From assembly GCA_933228915.1 (NCBI GenBank), contig OW121824.1:6230838-6294837 (forward strand): a DNA stretch of 64,000 bases. The letters are read 5' to 3'. The notes under the pieces are model-generated. The model worked only from the letters and a program-made list of their open reading frames with translations. It was not told where the DNA came from and ran no database searches. A program made the translations under genes and the position numbers. Shown in pieces: positions 46,426 to 58,900 of this stretch. Origin of the DNA: Telmatherina bonti (Eukaryota; Chordata; Actinopteri; Atheriniformes; Telmatherinidae). Within the stretch, counting starts at the first letter, position 1. Each line of letters starts with the position of its first letter.

Positions 46426-48612
46426 CTGCAGGGGAAAGAGAACAGAGATGTCAGAGCTGCAGCAGGAAGACGGTGCTTGTTCTGAGCACGCTTCCACACC
46501 TCAGACACGCTTGCTGCTGCGGTGCCTTCCTGTGATGGCGTGCGTCAGACACCGCCACAGAGAGTCACGTTTCAGGCCTCCAACCTGAAACCTCTGCAGA
46601 TTTGTTTCCACATTTCAGGGGCAGCCGACGAGCCTCTCAGCTTTCTGCAAACTGCACGAGGGTGGCAGTTTCCCTGAACACACACTCAGCACTTCAATGC
46701 TTCTGTAGAGATGAATCCCACCGCTTACACTCCCAACTTTTACCTGTTTGATCACATCAACACACTTTCTTTATCATTATCTTTTCATTATTAACTATCT
46801 GACAACTGGGACTCAGACTAAGAAAAGAAAAGGGAAGAAATAAAACTGTGCATCTTTGGGACTCCTCGTCCTGCTTCCATCGGCTTTACATAAACTTTCC
46901 GTTCTGCAGAAGTCCAGCAGCAGCGGACCAGACCGCCTGGACGAGCAGAAACCCTGCAGCAGCAGTGAAACTGAACTTAAAAATGTCTGATGCGCGTCAT
47001 ACGTCCGCAGTGACCTGCCCTGATGATCAGTGTAGGCTGTCGTGCCGCGGCCGCCCACCACTTCTTCTCACACCGAGGAAACTAGGTTACACAAACCAAG
47101 ACAAAAGCTCTGACAGCACAAAGGGTTAAAAACAACTCCTTCACATCGGTTCCTGAGTCCTTCAGTCGTTCTTCATGACGACTGAAACAATGTTGGATGG
47201 GGATTAATATTTTATTTAAAGAGCCTGAATGGTGACACTTACATAACCGCCCCACTGCTAAAGGAGGGCATCACAGCCAGACTCAGTCAGGCAGGGACTT
47301 TACAAGAATATCTGCACTTTAGAGCAAAATATTACTTTAAATAAGATTATTTCCCAGGTTTACAGTTATTTCTGAAGCTTTCTGAGCAGAGACAAAGGAA
47401 GACACAAACCAGCTGTGACTGACGGTTAATAAACACACAATTCAGCTCCAAAGCACTTCAGTATATTTCATTTTACTGCTGCGTGTGTGAATATTCAGTC
47501 AACAAGCAACTCTGTAACGCGCTGCCAAGTAGTACACTGTGTTCTCTCATGAGCGGAGGGAACACACAGTGTACTCTCTGTGCCTCCTATAGGTAATGTA
47601 CAAGACGTCACTGTCAATACAGCAGGCTGCGAAAGCAAATCAATTTAAATTCACTAAAACTCTTCTAAGGGTCTGGACCTTGCAGCCAGCAGACAGTGCG
47701 GAGCCAGGACACTGGGTTTGGACAGATCCAGCTGCAAGAAGGGTCCAAACATCAGCGCCGGGTTGGAAAGCATCACAAAACAGGCCTTTATTTTAAGAAG
47801 TGAAAGTAAAAAGCAGGATTTTGTTGAGCTGAGCCACAGTTTTTAGTTGCACAAGCTGCACTTTTTAGTGCTTTTACAAGAGTTTAAATGCTTGTTATAA
47901 CATGCAGACTGATGGTGCAGCAACATGAGAACTATGCCTTTTGTGCAATGACCCAAAAGTTTCTACTTAAGTTGTTTTAACCTAAAACCCTGCATGATTT
48001 AGAGGTTTGGAGACTTTTCTGCATGGCAGGCCTGTCTTCCTTTCAGACCCAGCAGCACTGCTTCTCCTGCACAGTAACAAACATGATGACAGCTGTGGTA
48101 CCTTTGAGGGAGGTCTCCACCAGACGCAGGTACTGTTTGGACCTTTTGTTTCCATGGCTCATCTTCTGGGCCAGGCCGTTCCTCTGCAGGACGCACTCCT
48201 CCAGCTGCACCACGTTCTGGTGTCGGTTCTCCAGGCTCGTCAGGGCCCAGAACTCGGCCAGCGCCAGCTCCACATTCTCCGGAGCGTCGCACTGGAGCCT
48301 CTTCACGGCCACCCTGGCCCCTGTTTTCCGGGCTATGGCCTCGTACACCACCCCGTAGCTTCCGCGCCCCACCTCGCGCAGCAGGCTGTAGCGCGGGGAC
48401 ACCAGCAGGGCCGGACCCGAGCACTCCGTCCGGAGGAAGCTGATGGAGAAGCAGTCTTCGTCCTCTTCCTCCTCCATGCGGTTGTTGTTCTCCACCGTGA
48501 GGGAGCGGAGTACTTTCACCGCCTCGCGCTTCATCTGCGCGGCGTCGCTCCGCTTGCGCGTCCGCACGCGCCCGCTTACCTTTCTTCTCCTCTTCCCGTC
48601 GCGAAGATCCAT
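45683..48612 (-). CDS. stk35: stk35: serine/threonine protein kinase STK35 (CLIK1-type), two coding exons
   Basis: The coding sequence joins exon 1 (48612-48102) to exon 2 (46425-45683), giving 417 residues. Seen in sequence: basic N-terminus with an NLS-like cluster (GKRRRK at 6-11, RTRKR at 17-21), an acidic run at 47-52, then a kinase domain from about residue 74. It has the glycine loop GRGSYGVV (82-89), VAVK lysine 104, alpha-C glutamate about 120, HRDLKPDN (Asp 233), DFG (Asp 254), APE (306-308) and the C-terminus MDQVTCAA. The family is recognised from this C-terminus, LAEFWALTS, QRNGLAQKMSHGNK and CEGGDLNQY, which match STK35 better than its paralogue PDIK1L. Known for the family: a mainly nuclear kinase linked to actin/PDLIM1. 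The start chosen is ATG 48612 (G at -3 and +4). ATG 48639 is in frame but in weak context, and TAA at 48657-48655 closes the frame upstream, so the long N-terminus of the human long isoform is absent here. No frame damage is seen. Confidence 0.95.
46426..48101 (-). other. stk35 intron between the two coding exons
   Basis: 1,676 bp with a GT donor at its high-coordinate end and an AG acceptor at its low-coordinate end. I see no further kinase-like exon inside. It contains no long tandem array, in contrast to the flanking intergenic DNA. Confidence 0.9.
48102..48612 (-). CDS. stk35: stk35 coding exon 1 (N-terminus and kinase N-lobe)
   Basis: This exon encodes residues 1-170 plus the first base of glycine 171. 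It holds the basic/acidic N-terminal tail, the glycine loop, the ATP-binding lysine and the alpha-C helix. It ends after VETSLK with a GT donor at 48101-48100 (aaag|gtacca on the minus strand), phase 1. Reading past the donor gives residues unlike any kinase, which supports the boundary. The exon is rich in CpG, unlike the surrounding AT-rich intergenic DNA. Confidence 0.93.
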
Positions 48613-48639
48613 AACTTCTTTTTTGTTGAAAGTAAGCAT

Positions 48640-48960
48640 GAAGGGAGGACGTGTTTATCTGTCATTACTCAAACTCTGAGCAGAAGGAGTTCGCCGTGGC
48701 CGCGCTTCGGAGGGGTGGGACGCCGGTCCGGGGGGAGGGGGGGTCGCCGCCAGGTTCGGGTCGAGCAAACCGGGACACGTCAGGATGCGCCACGGGCTGT
48801 CCAGCTGGAACAACTCTTCAGGCTTCATAAACAAAATGTTCCAGCTCGCGCAGTGAGAACAGAGGGCGTAGCTTCCACTGCTGCTCCGCGAGCGCTGATT
48901 GGCTGCCAGGGAGATGCGCGTGCGGAGATCCGGCTGTAAAACGACGACGTCAACGTTTGT
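48640..48960 (-). promoter_or_regulatory. CpG-rich promoter/5' UTR region of stk35
   Basis: GC- and CpG-rich DNA begins in exon 1 and ends near 48960, where the sequence becomes AT-rich. It contains a CCAAT box on the minus strand at 48902-48898 (ccaatcagcg) and a near-CRE (tgacgtcg, 48952-48945). No TATA box is obvious, as expected for a CpG-type vertebrate promoter. The transcription start is not determinable from sequence alone. Confidence 0.6.
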
Positions 48961-49739
48961 TTTGATTTTTATTTACTTTGATGCTGATTGCGCTTCGTCG
49001 CGAGACAGATCAAAGGGATTTTTTCGCGCATTTCTGAGATGATCAGTGAAGGCTCCTCTATCCGTGGGAGTGGGAGCACGTGCACACAGGCATGCACGGT
49101 AAACACGTTGACCCACACGTTGCCAGGATGTTACAGCTTAGTCTGCATCCAATGACGTCACTCTTCGGTTCTTGTATTGATTTTCAATCAGTTTAGATGA
49201 TTTATCGGCTGATATGTTTCTGGATCTGATCGAAAATAAATTCAGACAATAATAAAATATATAGGCTGTAATATTGGAATCAGTGTTATGCTCCAGAGTC
49301 CACTCACAATATGTTTAAAAAGAAACGTGGGTTACAAAATCTGCTCATTTAAATTTTTAAAATAACTCAATTTTCCATTTTATTTGTTAAATTTTTATTT
49401 TAAAAACCAACTAAATGGTGCAAAATAAAAAAGTTAAGAAAAGTGACAACAAAATAACACTGTAAACATGATTATATTCACTGAGGCAAAAAACAGACCA
49501 ACAACAAGAGATATTCACCTTTTTGATAGTTTGTCTGTGTATCCTATGACGCACCATGCAAAGGAGTTCCCACAAGGCATTGCTCTGATTAATGAAACAT
49601 CAGCCTGACAATAAAACCCATCGAGAAGATCTGCAACTGTTCCAAGACCTAAAATACAAAATAAAAACTTGGTTTGCATTTGTATAATTTGGTTTTTAGT
49701 TTCATAGCGACATAATTGGGAATATTTTTTTTACCATTA
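48961..49739. other. upstream intergenic of stk35
   Basis: AT-rich except for the CRE/CCAAT site at 49151-49160. No gene recognised between the stk35 promoter and the Tc1-like transposon end. Confidence 0.5.
49151..49160. promoter_or_regulatory. perfect palindromic CRE (TGACGTCA) upstream of stk35
   Basis: TGACGTCA at 49153-49160 directly follows a CCAAT on the plus strand (ccaatgacgtcac), about 540 bp upstream of the stk35 start codon. An 8-bp palindrome of this kind is the high-affinity CREB/ATF site; function here is inferred. Confidence 0.4.
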
Positions 49740-49960
49740 AACACTCAGCGACCACTTTATTAGGTCCTCCTTGCTAACACCAGGTTGGACCCATTTTTCC
49801 GCCACATCTGCTGTAATTCTAGGTGTGTGAGATTCAACAAGGTGTTGGAAACATTCCTCTCAGGTTTTGCTCCATACTAACATGAAGCATCACACAGTTG
49901 CTGCACATCATGATGAGAATAGTCTGTTATACCACATCACCATTATAATATAATATTAAA
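49740..49960 (-). mobile_element. Tc1-like transposon end: terminal repeat plus degenerate transposase C-terminus
   Basis: cactcagcgaccacttta (49742-49759) followed by 'ttaggtcctccttgctaac' closely resembles the terminal repeat of a common fish Tc1/mariner family. Read on the minus strand, 49930-49780 matches the transposase 3' end of that family: a region beginning cagcaactgtgtgatgc, then gaggaatgtttccaacacc and cttgttgaatct, broken by frameshifts and a stop. A TA sits next to the presumed end (49738-49739). The element then merges into the 29-bp array and does not resume within the window. The family match is from memory of its consensus. Confidence 0.8.
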
Positions 49961-52900
49961 ATATAATCCCGTTCCACCTCATCATGACAATCTCCCGTTG
50001 CACCACATCACGATGAGAATCTCCCATTCCACCTCATCATGATGAGAATCTCCCGTTCCACCTCATCACCATGAGAATCTCCCGTTCCACCTCATCACCA
50101 TGAGAATCTCCCGTTCCACCTCAACATCACGAGAATCTCCCGTTCCACCTCATCACCATGAGAATCTCCCGTTCCACCTCATCACCATGAGAATCTCCCG
50201 TTCCACCTCAACATCACGAGAATCTCCCGTTCCACCTCTTCACCATGAGAATCTCCCGTTCCACCTCATCATGATGAGAATCTCCCATTCCACCTCATCA
50301 TGATGAGAATCTCCCGTTCCACCTCATCACCATGAGAATCTCCCGTTCTACCTCAACATCATGAAAATCTCCCGTTCCAGTTCATCACAATGAGAATCTG
50401 CCGTTCCTGTTTATCATGATGAGAATCTCAAGTTCTACCTCATTATAATGAGAATCTCCCGTTCCACATCATCATGATGAGCATTTCCTGTTCCACCTCA
50501 TCACCATGAGAATCTCCCGTTCCACCTCAACATCACGAGAATCTCCCGTTCCACCTCATCACCATGAGAATCTCCCATTCCACCTGATCGTGATGAGAAT
50601 CTCCCGTTCAACCTCATCATGATGAGAATCTCCAGTTCCACCTCATCACAATGAGAATCTGCCGTTCCATCTCATCATGATGAGAATCTGCCGTTCCACC
50701 TCAACACCATGAGAATCTCCTGTTCCACCTCAACATCATGAGAATCTCTCTTTCCTGTTCATCATAATGAGAATCTCCCGTTCTACCTCATCATGATGAG
50801 AATCTCCCGTTCCACCTCATCACCATGAGAATCTCCCATTCCACCTCATCATGATGAGAATCTCCCGTTCCACCTCATCACCATGAGAATCTCCCATTCC
50901 ACCTAATCGTGATGAGAATCTCTCGTTCCACCTCATCACCATGAGAATCTCCCATTCCACCTAATCGTGATGAGAATCTCTCGTTCCACCTCATCATTAT
51001 GAGAATCTCCCATTCCACCTCATCGGGATGAGAATCTCCTATTCCACCTCAACGGGATTGGAATCTCCCATTCCACCTCTTCGTGATGAGAACCTCTGGT
51101 TCCACCTTATCATGATGACAATATCCCCTTCCACCTCATCATGATGAGAATCTCCCGTTCCACCTCATCACCATGAGAATCTCTCGTTCCACCTCATCAA
51201 CATGAGAATCTCCCGTTCCACCTCATCATGATGAGAATCTCACGTTCCACCTCATGATGACAATCTCCCGTTCCACATCATCAATATGAGAATCTCCCGT
51301 TCCACCTCATCACCATGAGAATCTCCCGTTGTCCCTCATCATGATGAGAATCTCCTATTCCATCTCATCATGATGAGTATCCCCTGTTCCACCTCATCAC
51401 CATGAGAATCTCCCGTTCCACCTCATCACCATGACAATCTCCCGTTCCACATCATCAATATGAGAATCTCCCGTTCCACCTCATCACCATGACAATCTCC
51501 CGTTGTCCCTCATCATGATTAGAATCTCCTATTCCATCTCATCATGATGAGTATCCCCTGTTCCACCTCATCACCATGAGAATCTCCCGTTCCACCTCAT
51601 CACCATGAGAATCTCCCGTTCCACCTCATCACCATGAGAATCTCCTATTCCACCTCATCGTGATGAGAATCTCCCAATTCACTTCATCATGATGAGAATC
51701 TCCCGTTCCACTTCATCATGATGAGAATCTCCCAATTCACTTCATCATGATGAGAATCTCCCGTTGTCCCTCATCATGATTAGAATCTCCTATTCCATCT
51801 CATCATGATGAGTATCTCCTGTTCCACCTCATCACCATGAGAATCTCCTGTTCCACCTCATCACCATGAGAATCTCCCGTTCCACCTCATCACCATGAGA
51901 ATCTCCCGTTCCACCTCATCACCATGAGAATCTCCCATTCCACCTCATCGTGATGAGAATCTCCCAATTCACTTCATCATGATGAGAATCTCCAGGCCCA
52001 CCTCATCATGATGAGAATCTCCAGGCCCACCTGATCATGATGAGAATCTCCCGTTCCACCTCATCGGGATTAGAATCTCCCATTCCATCTCATCATGATG
52101 ACAATCTCCCGTTCCACCTCATCACCATGAGAATCTCCCCTTCCACCTCATCATGATGAGAATCTCACGTTCCACCTCATCATGACAATCTCCTGTTCCA
52201 CATCATCAATATGACAATCTCCCATTCCACCTCATCACCATGAGAATCTCCCGTTGTCCCTCATCATGATTGGAATCGCCTATTCCATTTCATCATGATG
52301 AGTATCTCCTGTTCCACCTCATCACCATGAGAATCTCCCGTTCCACCTCATCGTGATGAGAATCTCCCATTCCACCTCATCGTGATGAGAATCTCCTGTT
52401 CCGCCTCATCGGAATTAAAATCTCCCATTCCACCTCATCACCATGAGAATCTCCCATTTCACCTCATCATGATAAGAATCTTCCGTTCTACCTCATCATG
52501 ATGAGAATCTCCCATTCCACCTCATCATGATGAGAATCTCCTGTTCCACATCATCATGATGAGAATCTCCCGTTCCACCACAACACCATGAGAATCTCCT
52601 GTTCCACCTCAACATCATGAGAATCTCTCATTCCTGTTCATCATAATGACAATCTCCCGTTCTACCTCATCATGATGAGAATCTCCCGTTCCACCTCATC
52701 ACCATGAGAATCTCCCCTTCCACCTCATCATGATGAGAATCTCCCGTTGCACCTCATCATGATGAGAATCTCACGTTCCACCTCATGATGACAATCTCCC
52801 GTTCCACATCATCAATATGACAATCTCCCGTTCCACCTCATCACCATGAGAATCTCCCGTTGTCCCTCATCATGATTAGAATCTCCTATTCCATCTCATC

Positions 52901-55900
52901 ATGATGAGTATCTACTGTTCCACCTCATCACCATGAGAATCTCCCGTTCCACCTCATCACCATGAGAATCTCCCGTTCCACCTCATCGTGATGAGAATCT
53001 CCTATTCCATCTCATCATGATGAGAATCTCCTGTTCCACCTCATCACCATGAGAATCTCCCGTTCCACCTCATCACCATGACAATCTCCCATTCCACCTC
53101 ATCGTCATGAGAATCTCCCAATTCACTTCATCATGATGAGAATCTCCCGTTCCACTTCATCATGATGAGAATCTCCAGGCCCACCTGATCATGATGAGAA
53201 TCTCCCGTTCCACCATATCACCATGAGAATCTCCCGGCCCACCTGATCATGATGACAATATCCCTTTCCACCTCATCATGATGAGAATCTCCGGTTCCAC
53301 CTCATCACCATGAGAATCTCTCGTTCCACCTCATCAACATGAGAATCTCCCGTTCCACCTCATCATGATGAGAATCTCACGTTCCACCTCATGATGACAA
53401 TCTCCCGTTCCACATCATCAATATGACAATCTCCCGTTCCACCTCATCACCATGAGAATCTCCCGTTGTCCCTCATCATGATTAGTATCTCCTATTCCAT
53501 CTCATCATGATGAGTATCTCCTGTTCCACCTCATCACCATGAGAATCTCCCATTCCACCTTATCGTGATGAGAATCTCCCAATTCACTTCATCATGATCA
53601 GAATCTCCCGTTCCACTTCATCATGATGAGAATCTCCAGGCCCACCTGATCATGATGAGAATCTCCCGTTCCACCTCATCACCATGAGAATCTCCCGTTC
53701 CACCTCATTGTGATGAGAATATCCCAATTCATTTCATCATGATGAGAATCTCCCGTTCCACCTCATCATGATGAGAATCTCCAGGCCCACCTGATCATGA
53801 TGAGAATCTCCCGTTCCACCTCATCGGGATTAGAATTTCCCATTCCATCTCATCATTATGACAATCTCCCGTTCCACCTCATCACCATGAGAATCTCCCC
53901 TTCCACCTCATCATGATGAGAATCTCACGTTCCACCTCATCATGACAATCTCCTGTTCCACATCATCAATATGACAATCTCCCGTTCCACCTCATCACCA
54001 TGAGAATCTCCCGTTCCACCTCATTGTGATGAGAATATCCCAATTCATTTCATCATGATGAGAATCTCCCGTTCCACCTCATCATGATGAGAATCTCCCG
54101 GCCCACCTCATCATGATGAGAATCTCCCGTTCCACCTCATCGTGATGAGAATTTCCCGTTCCACCTCATCGTGATGAGAATCTCTGGTTCCACCTTATCA
54201 TGATTAAAATATCCCGTTCCACCTCATCATGATGAGAATCTCCCGTTCCACCTCATCACCATGAGAATCTCCCGTTGCCCCTCATCATGATTAGAATCTC
54301 TTTTTCCATCTCATCATGATAAGAATCTCCTGTTCCACCTCATCACCATGAGAATCTCCCGTTCCACCTCATCACCATGAGAATCTCCCTTTCCACCTGA
54401 TCATGACGAGAATTTCCCGTTCCACCTGATCACCATGAGAATCTCCCGTTCCATCTCATCACCATGAGAATCTCCCGTTCCACCTGATCATGATGAGAAT
54501 CTCCCGTTCCACCTCATCAGGATGAGAATCTCCCTTTCCACTTCATCACCATGACAATCTCCCATTCCACCTCATCATGATGAGAATCTCCTGTTCCGCC
54601 TCATTGGAATTAAAATCTCCCATTCCACCTCATCACCATGAGAATCTCCCATTTCACCTCATCATGATAAGAATCTTCCGTTCTACTTCATCATGATGAG
54701 AATCTCCCATTCCACCTCATCATGATGCGAATCTCCTGTTCCACATCATCATGATGAGAATCTCCCGTTCCACCTCAACACCATGAGAATCTCGTGTTCC
54801 ACCTCAACATCATGAGAATCTCTCTTTCCTGTTCATCATAATGAGAATCTCCCCTTCTACCTCATCGGGAGGAGAATCTCCCGTTCCACTTCAACGGGAT
54901 TATAATCTCCCATTCCACCTCTTCGTGATGAGAATCTCCCATTCCACCTTATCATGATGACAATATCCTCTTCCACCTCATCATGATGAGAATTTCCCGT
55001 TCACCTCATCAACATGAGAATCTCCCGTTCCACCTCATGATGACAATCTCCCGTTCCACCTCATCATGATGAGAATCTCCAGGCCCACCTGATCATGATG
55101 AGAATCTCCCGTTCCACCTCATCGGGATTAGAATCTCCCATTCCATCTCATCATGATGAGAATCTCCTGTTCCACATCATCATGATGAGTATCTCCCGTT
55201 CCACCTCAACACCATGAGAATCTCGTGTTCCACCTCAACATCATGAGAATCTCTCTTTCCTGTTCATCATAATGAGAATCTCCCCTTCTACCTCATCATG
55301 ATGAGAATCTCCCGTTCCACCTCATCACCATGAGAATCTCCCATTCCACCTAATCGTGATGAGAATCTCCCGTTCCACCTCATCATTATGAGAATCTCCC
55401 ATTCCACCTCATCGGGAGGAGAATCTCCCATTCCACCTCAACGGGATTATAATCTCCCATTCCACCTCTTCGTGATGAGAATCTCCCATTCCACCTTATC
55501 ATGATGACAATATCCCCTTCCACCTCATCATGATGAGAATCTCCCGGTCCACCTCATCAACATGAGAATCTCCCGTTCCACCTCATCACCATGAGAATCT
55601 CTCTTTCCTGTTCATCATAATGAGAATCTCCCCTTCTACCTCATCGGGAGGAGAATCTCCCGTTCCACTTCAACGGGATTATAATCTCCCATTCCACCTC
55701 TTCGTGATGAGAATCTCCCATTCCACCTTATCATGATGACAATATCCCCTTCCACCTCATCATGATGAGAATCTCCCGTTCCACCTCATCAACATGAGAA
55801 TCTCCCGTTCCACCTCATGATGACAATCTCCCGTTCCACCTCATCATGATGACAATCTCCAGGCCCACCTGATCATGATGAGAATCTCCCGTTCCACCTC

Positions 55901-58900
55901 ATCGGGATTAGAATCTCCCATTCCATCTCATCATGATGAGAATCTCCTGTTCCACATCATCATGATGAGAATCTCCCGTTCCACCTCAACACCATGAGAA
56001 TCTCGTGTTCCACCTCAACATCATGAGAATCTCTCTTTCCTGTTCATCATAATGAGAATCTCCCCTTCTACCTCATCATGATGAGAATCTCCCGTTCCAC
56101 CTCATCACCATGAGAATCTCCCATTCCACCTAATCGTGATGAGAATCTCCCGTTCCACCTCATCATTATGAGAATCTCCCATTCCACCTCATCGGGAGGA
56201 GAATCTCCCATTCCACCTCAACGGGATTATAATCTCCCATTCCACCTCTTCGTGATGAGAATCTCCCATTCCACCTTATCATGATGACAATATCCCCTTC
56301 CACCTCATCATGATGAGAATCTCCCGTTCCACCTCATCAACATGAGAATCTCCCGTTCCACCTCATGATGACAATCTCCCGTTCCAACTCATCATGATGA
56401 GAATCTCCAGGCCCACCTGATCATGATGAGAATCTCCCGTTCCACCTCATCGGGATTAGAATCTCCCATTCCATCTCATCATGATGACAATCTCCCCTTC
56501 CACCTCATCATGATGAGAATCTCCCGTTCCACCTTTTCGTGATGAGAATTTCCCGTTCCACCTCATCGTGATGAGGATTTCTGGTTCCACCTTATCATGA
56601 TGACAATATCCCGTTCCACCTCAAAGTGATGAGAATCTCTGGTTCCACCTTATCACAATGAAAATATCCCGTTCCACCTCATCATGATGAGAATCTCCCG
56701 TTCCACCTCATCACCATGAGAATCTCCCGTTGCCCCATATCATGATTAGAATCTCTTTTTCCATCACATCATGATTAGAATCTCCTGTTCCACCTCATCA
56801 CCATGAGAATCTCCCGTTCCACGTCATCACCATGAGAATCTCTCTTTCCACCTGATCATGACGAGAATCTCCCGTTCCACCTGATCACCATGAGAATCTC
56901 CCGTTCCACCTCATCGTGATGAGACTCTCCCAATTCACGTCATCATGATGAGAATCTCCCGTTCCACCTGATCATGATGAGAAACTCCCGTTCCACCTCA
57001 TCATGATGAGAATCTCCGTTTCCACTTCATCACCATGACAATCTCCCATTCCACCTCATCATGATGAGAATCTCCTGTTCCGCCTCATCGGAATTAAAAT
57101 CTCCCATTCCACCTCATCACCATGAGAATCTCCCATTTCACCTCATCATGATAAGAATCTTCCGTTCTACCTCATCATTATGAGAATCTCCCATTCCACC
57201 TTATCATGATGACAATATCCCCTTCCACCTCATCATGATGAGAATCTCCCGTTCTACCTCATCACCATGAGAATCTCTCGTTCCACCTCATCAACATGAG
57301 AATGTCCCGTTCCACCTCATCATGATGAGAATCTCACGTTCCACCTCATGATGACAATCTCCCGTTCCACGTCATCACCATGAGAATCTCCCGTTGTCCC
57401 TCATCATGATTAGAATCTCCTATTCCATCTCATCATGATGAGTATCTCCTGTTCCAACTCATCACCATGAGAATCTCCCGTTCCACCTCATCACCATGAG
57501 AATCTCCCGTTCCACCTCATCATGATGAGAATCTCCTATTCCATCTCATCATGATGAGAATCTCCCTTTCCACCTCATCACCATGAGAATCTCCCGTTCC
57601 ACCTCATCACCATGAGAATCTCCCATTCCACCTCATCGGAATGAGAATCTCCCAATTCACTCCATCATGATGAGAATCTCCCGTTCCACTTCATCATGAT
57701 GAGAATCTCCAGGCCCACCTGATCATGATGAGAATCTCCCGTTCCACCTCATCACCATGAGAATCTCCCGTTCCACCTCATTGTGATGAGAATATCCCAA
57801 TTCATTTAATCATGATGAGAATCTCCTGTTCCACCTCATCATGATGAGAATCTCCAGGCCCACCTGATCATGATGAGAATCTCCCGTTCCACCTCATCAT
57901 GATGCGAATCTCCTGTTCCACATCATCATGATGAGAATCTCCCGTTCCACCTCAACACCATGAGAATCTCGTGTTCCACCTCAACATCATGAGAATCTCT
58001 CTTTCCTGTTCATCATAATGAGAATCTCCCCTTCTACCTCATCGGGAGGAGAATCTCCCGTTCCACTTCAACGGGATTATAATCTCCCAATCCACCTCTT
58101 CGTGATGAGAATCTCCCATTCCACCTTATCATGATGACAATATCCCCTTCCACCTCATCATGATGAGAATTTCCCGTTCCACCTCATCAACATGAGAATC
58201 TCCCGTTCCACCTCATGATGACAATCTCCCGTTCCACCTCATCATGATGAGAATCTCCAGGCCCACCTGATCATGATGAGAATCTCCCGTTCCACCTCAT
58301 CGGGATTAGAATCTCCCATTCCATCTCATCATGATGAGAATCTCCTGTTCCACATCATCATGATGAGAATCTCCCGTTCCACCTCAACACCATGAGAATC
58401 TCGTGTTCCACCTCAACATCATGAGCATCTCTCTTTCCTGTTCATCATAATGAGAATCTCCCCTTCTACCTCATTATGATGAGAATCTCCCGTTCCACCT
58501 CATCACCATGAGAATCTCCCATTCCACCTAATCGTGATGAGAATCTCCCGTTCCACCTCATCATTATGAGAATCTCCCATTCCACCTCATCGGGAGGAGA
58601 ATCTCCGGTTCCACCTCAACGGGATTATAATCTCCCATTCCACCTCTTCGTGATGAGAATCTCCCATTCCACCTTATCATGATGACAATATCCCATTCCA
58701 CCTCATCATGATGAGAATCTCCCGTTCCACCTCATCAACATGAGAATCTCCCGTTCCACCTCATGATGACAATCTCCCGTTCCACCTCATCATGATGAGA
58801 ATCTCCAGGCCCACCTGATCATGATGAGAATCTCCCGTTCCACCTCATCGGGATTAGAATCTCCCATTCCATCTCATCATGATGACAATCTCCCCTTCCA

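Noticed and set aside
48007..48939. 310-codon plus-strand frame opposite stk35 exon 1
   Set aside because: It is the antisense shadow of a GC-rich exon and promoter. The minus strand carries the conserved kinase motifs.
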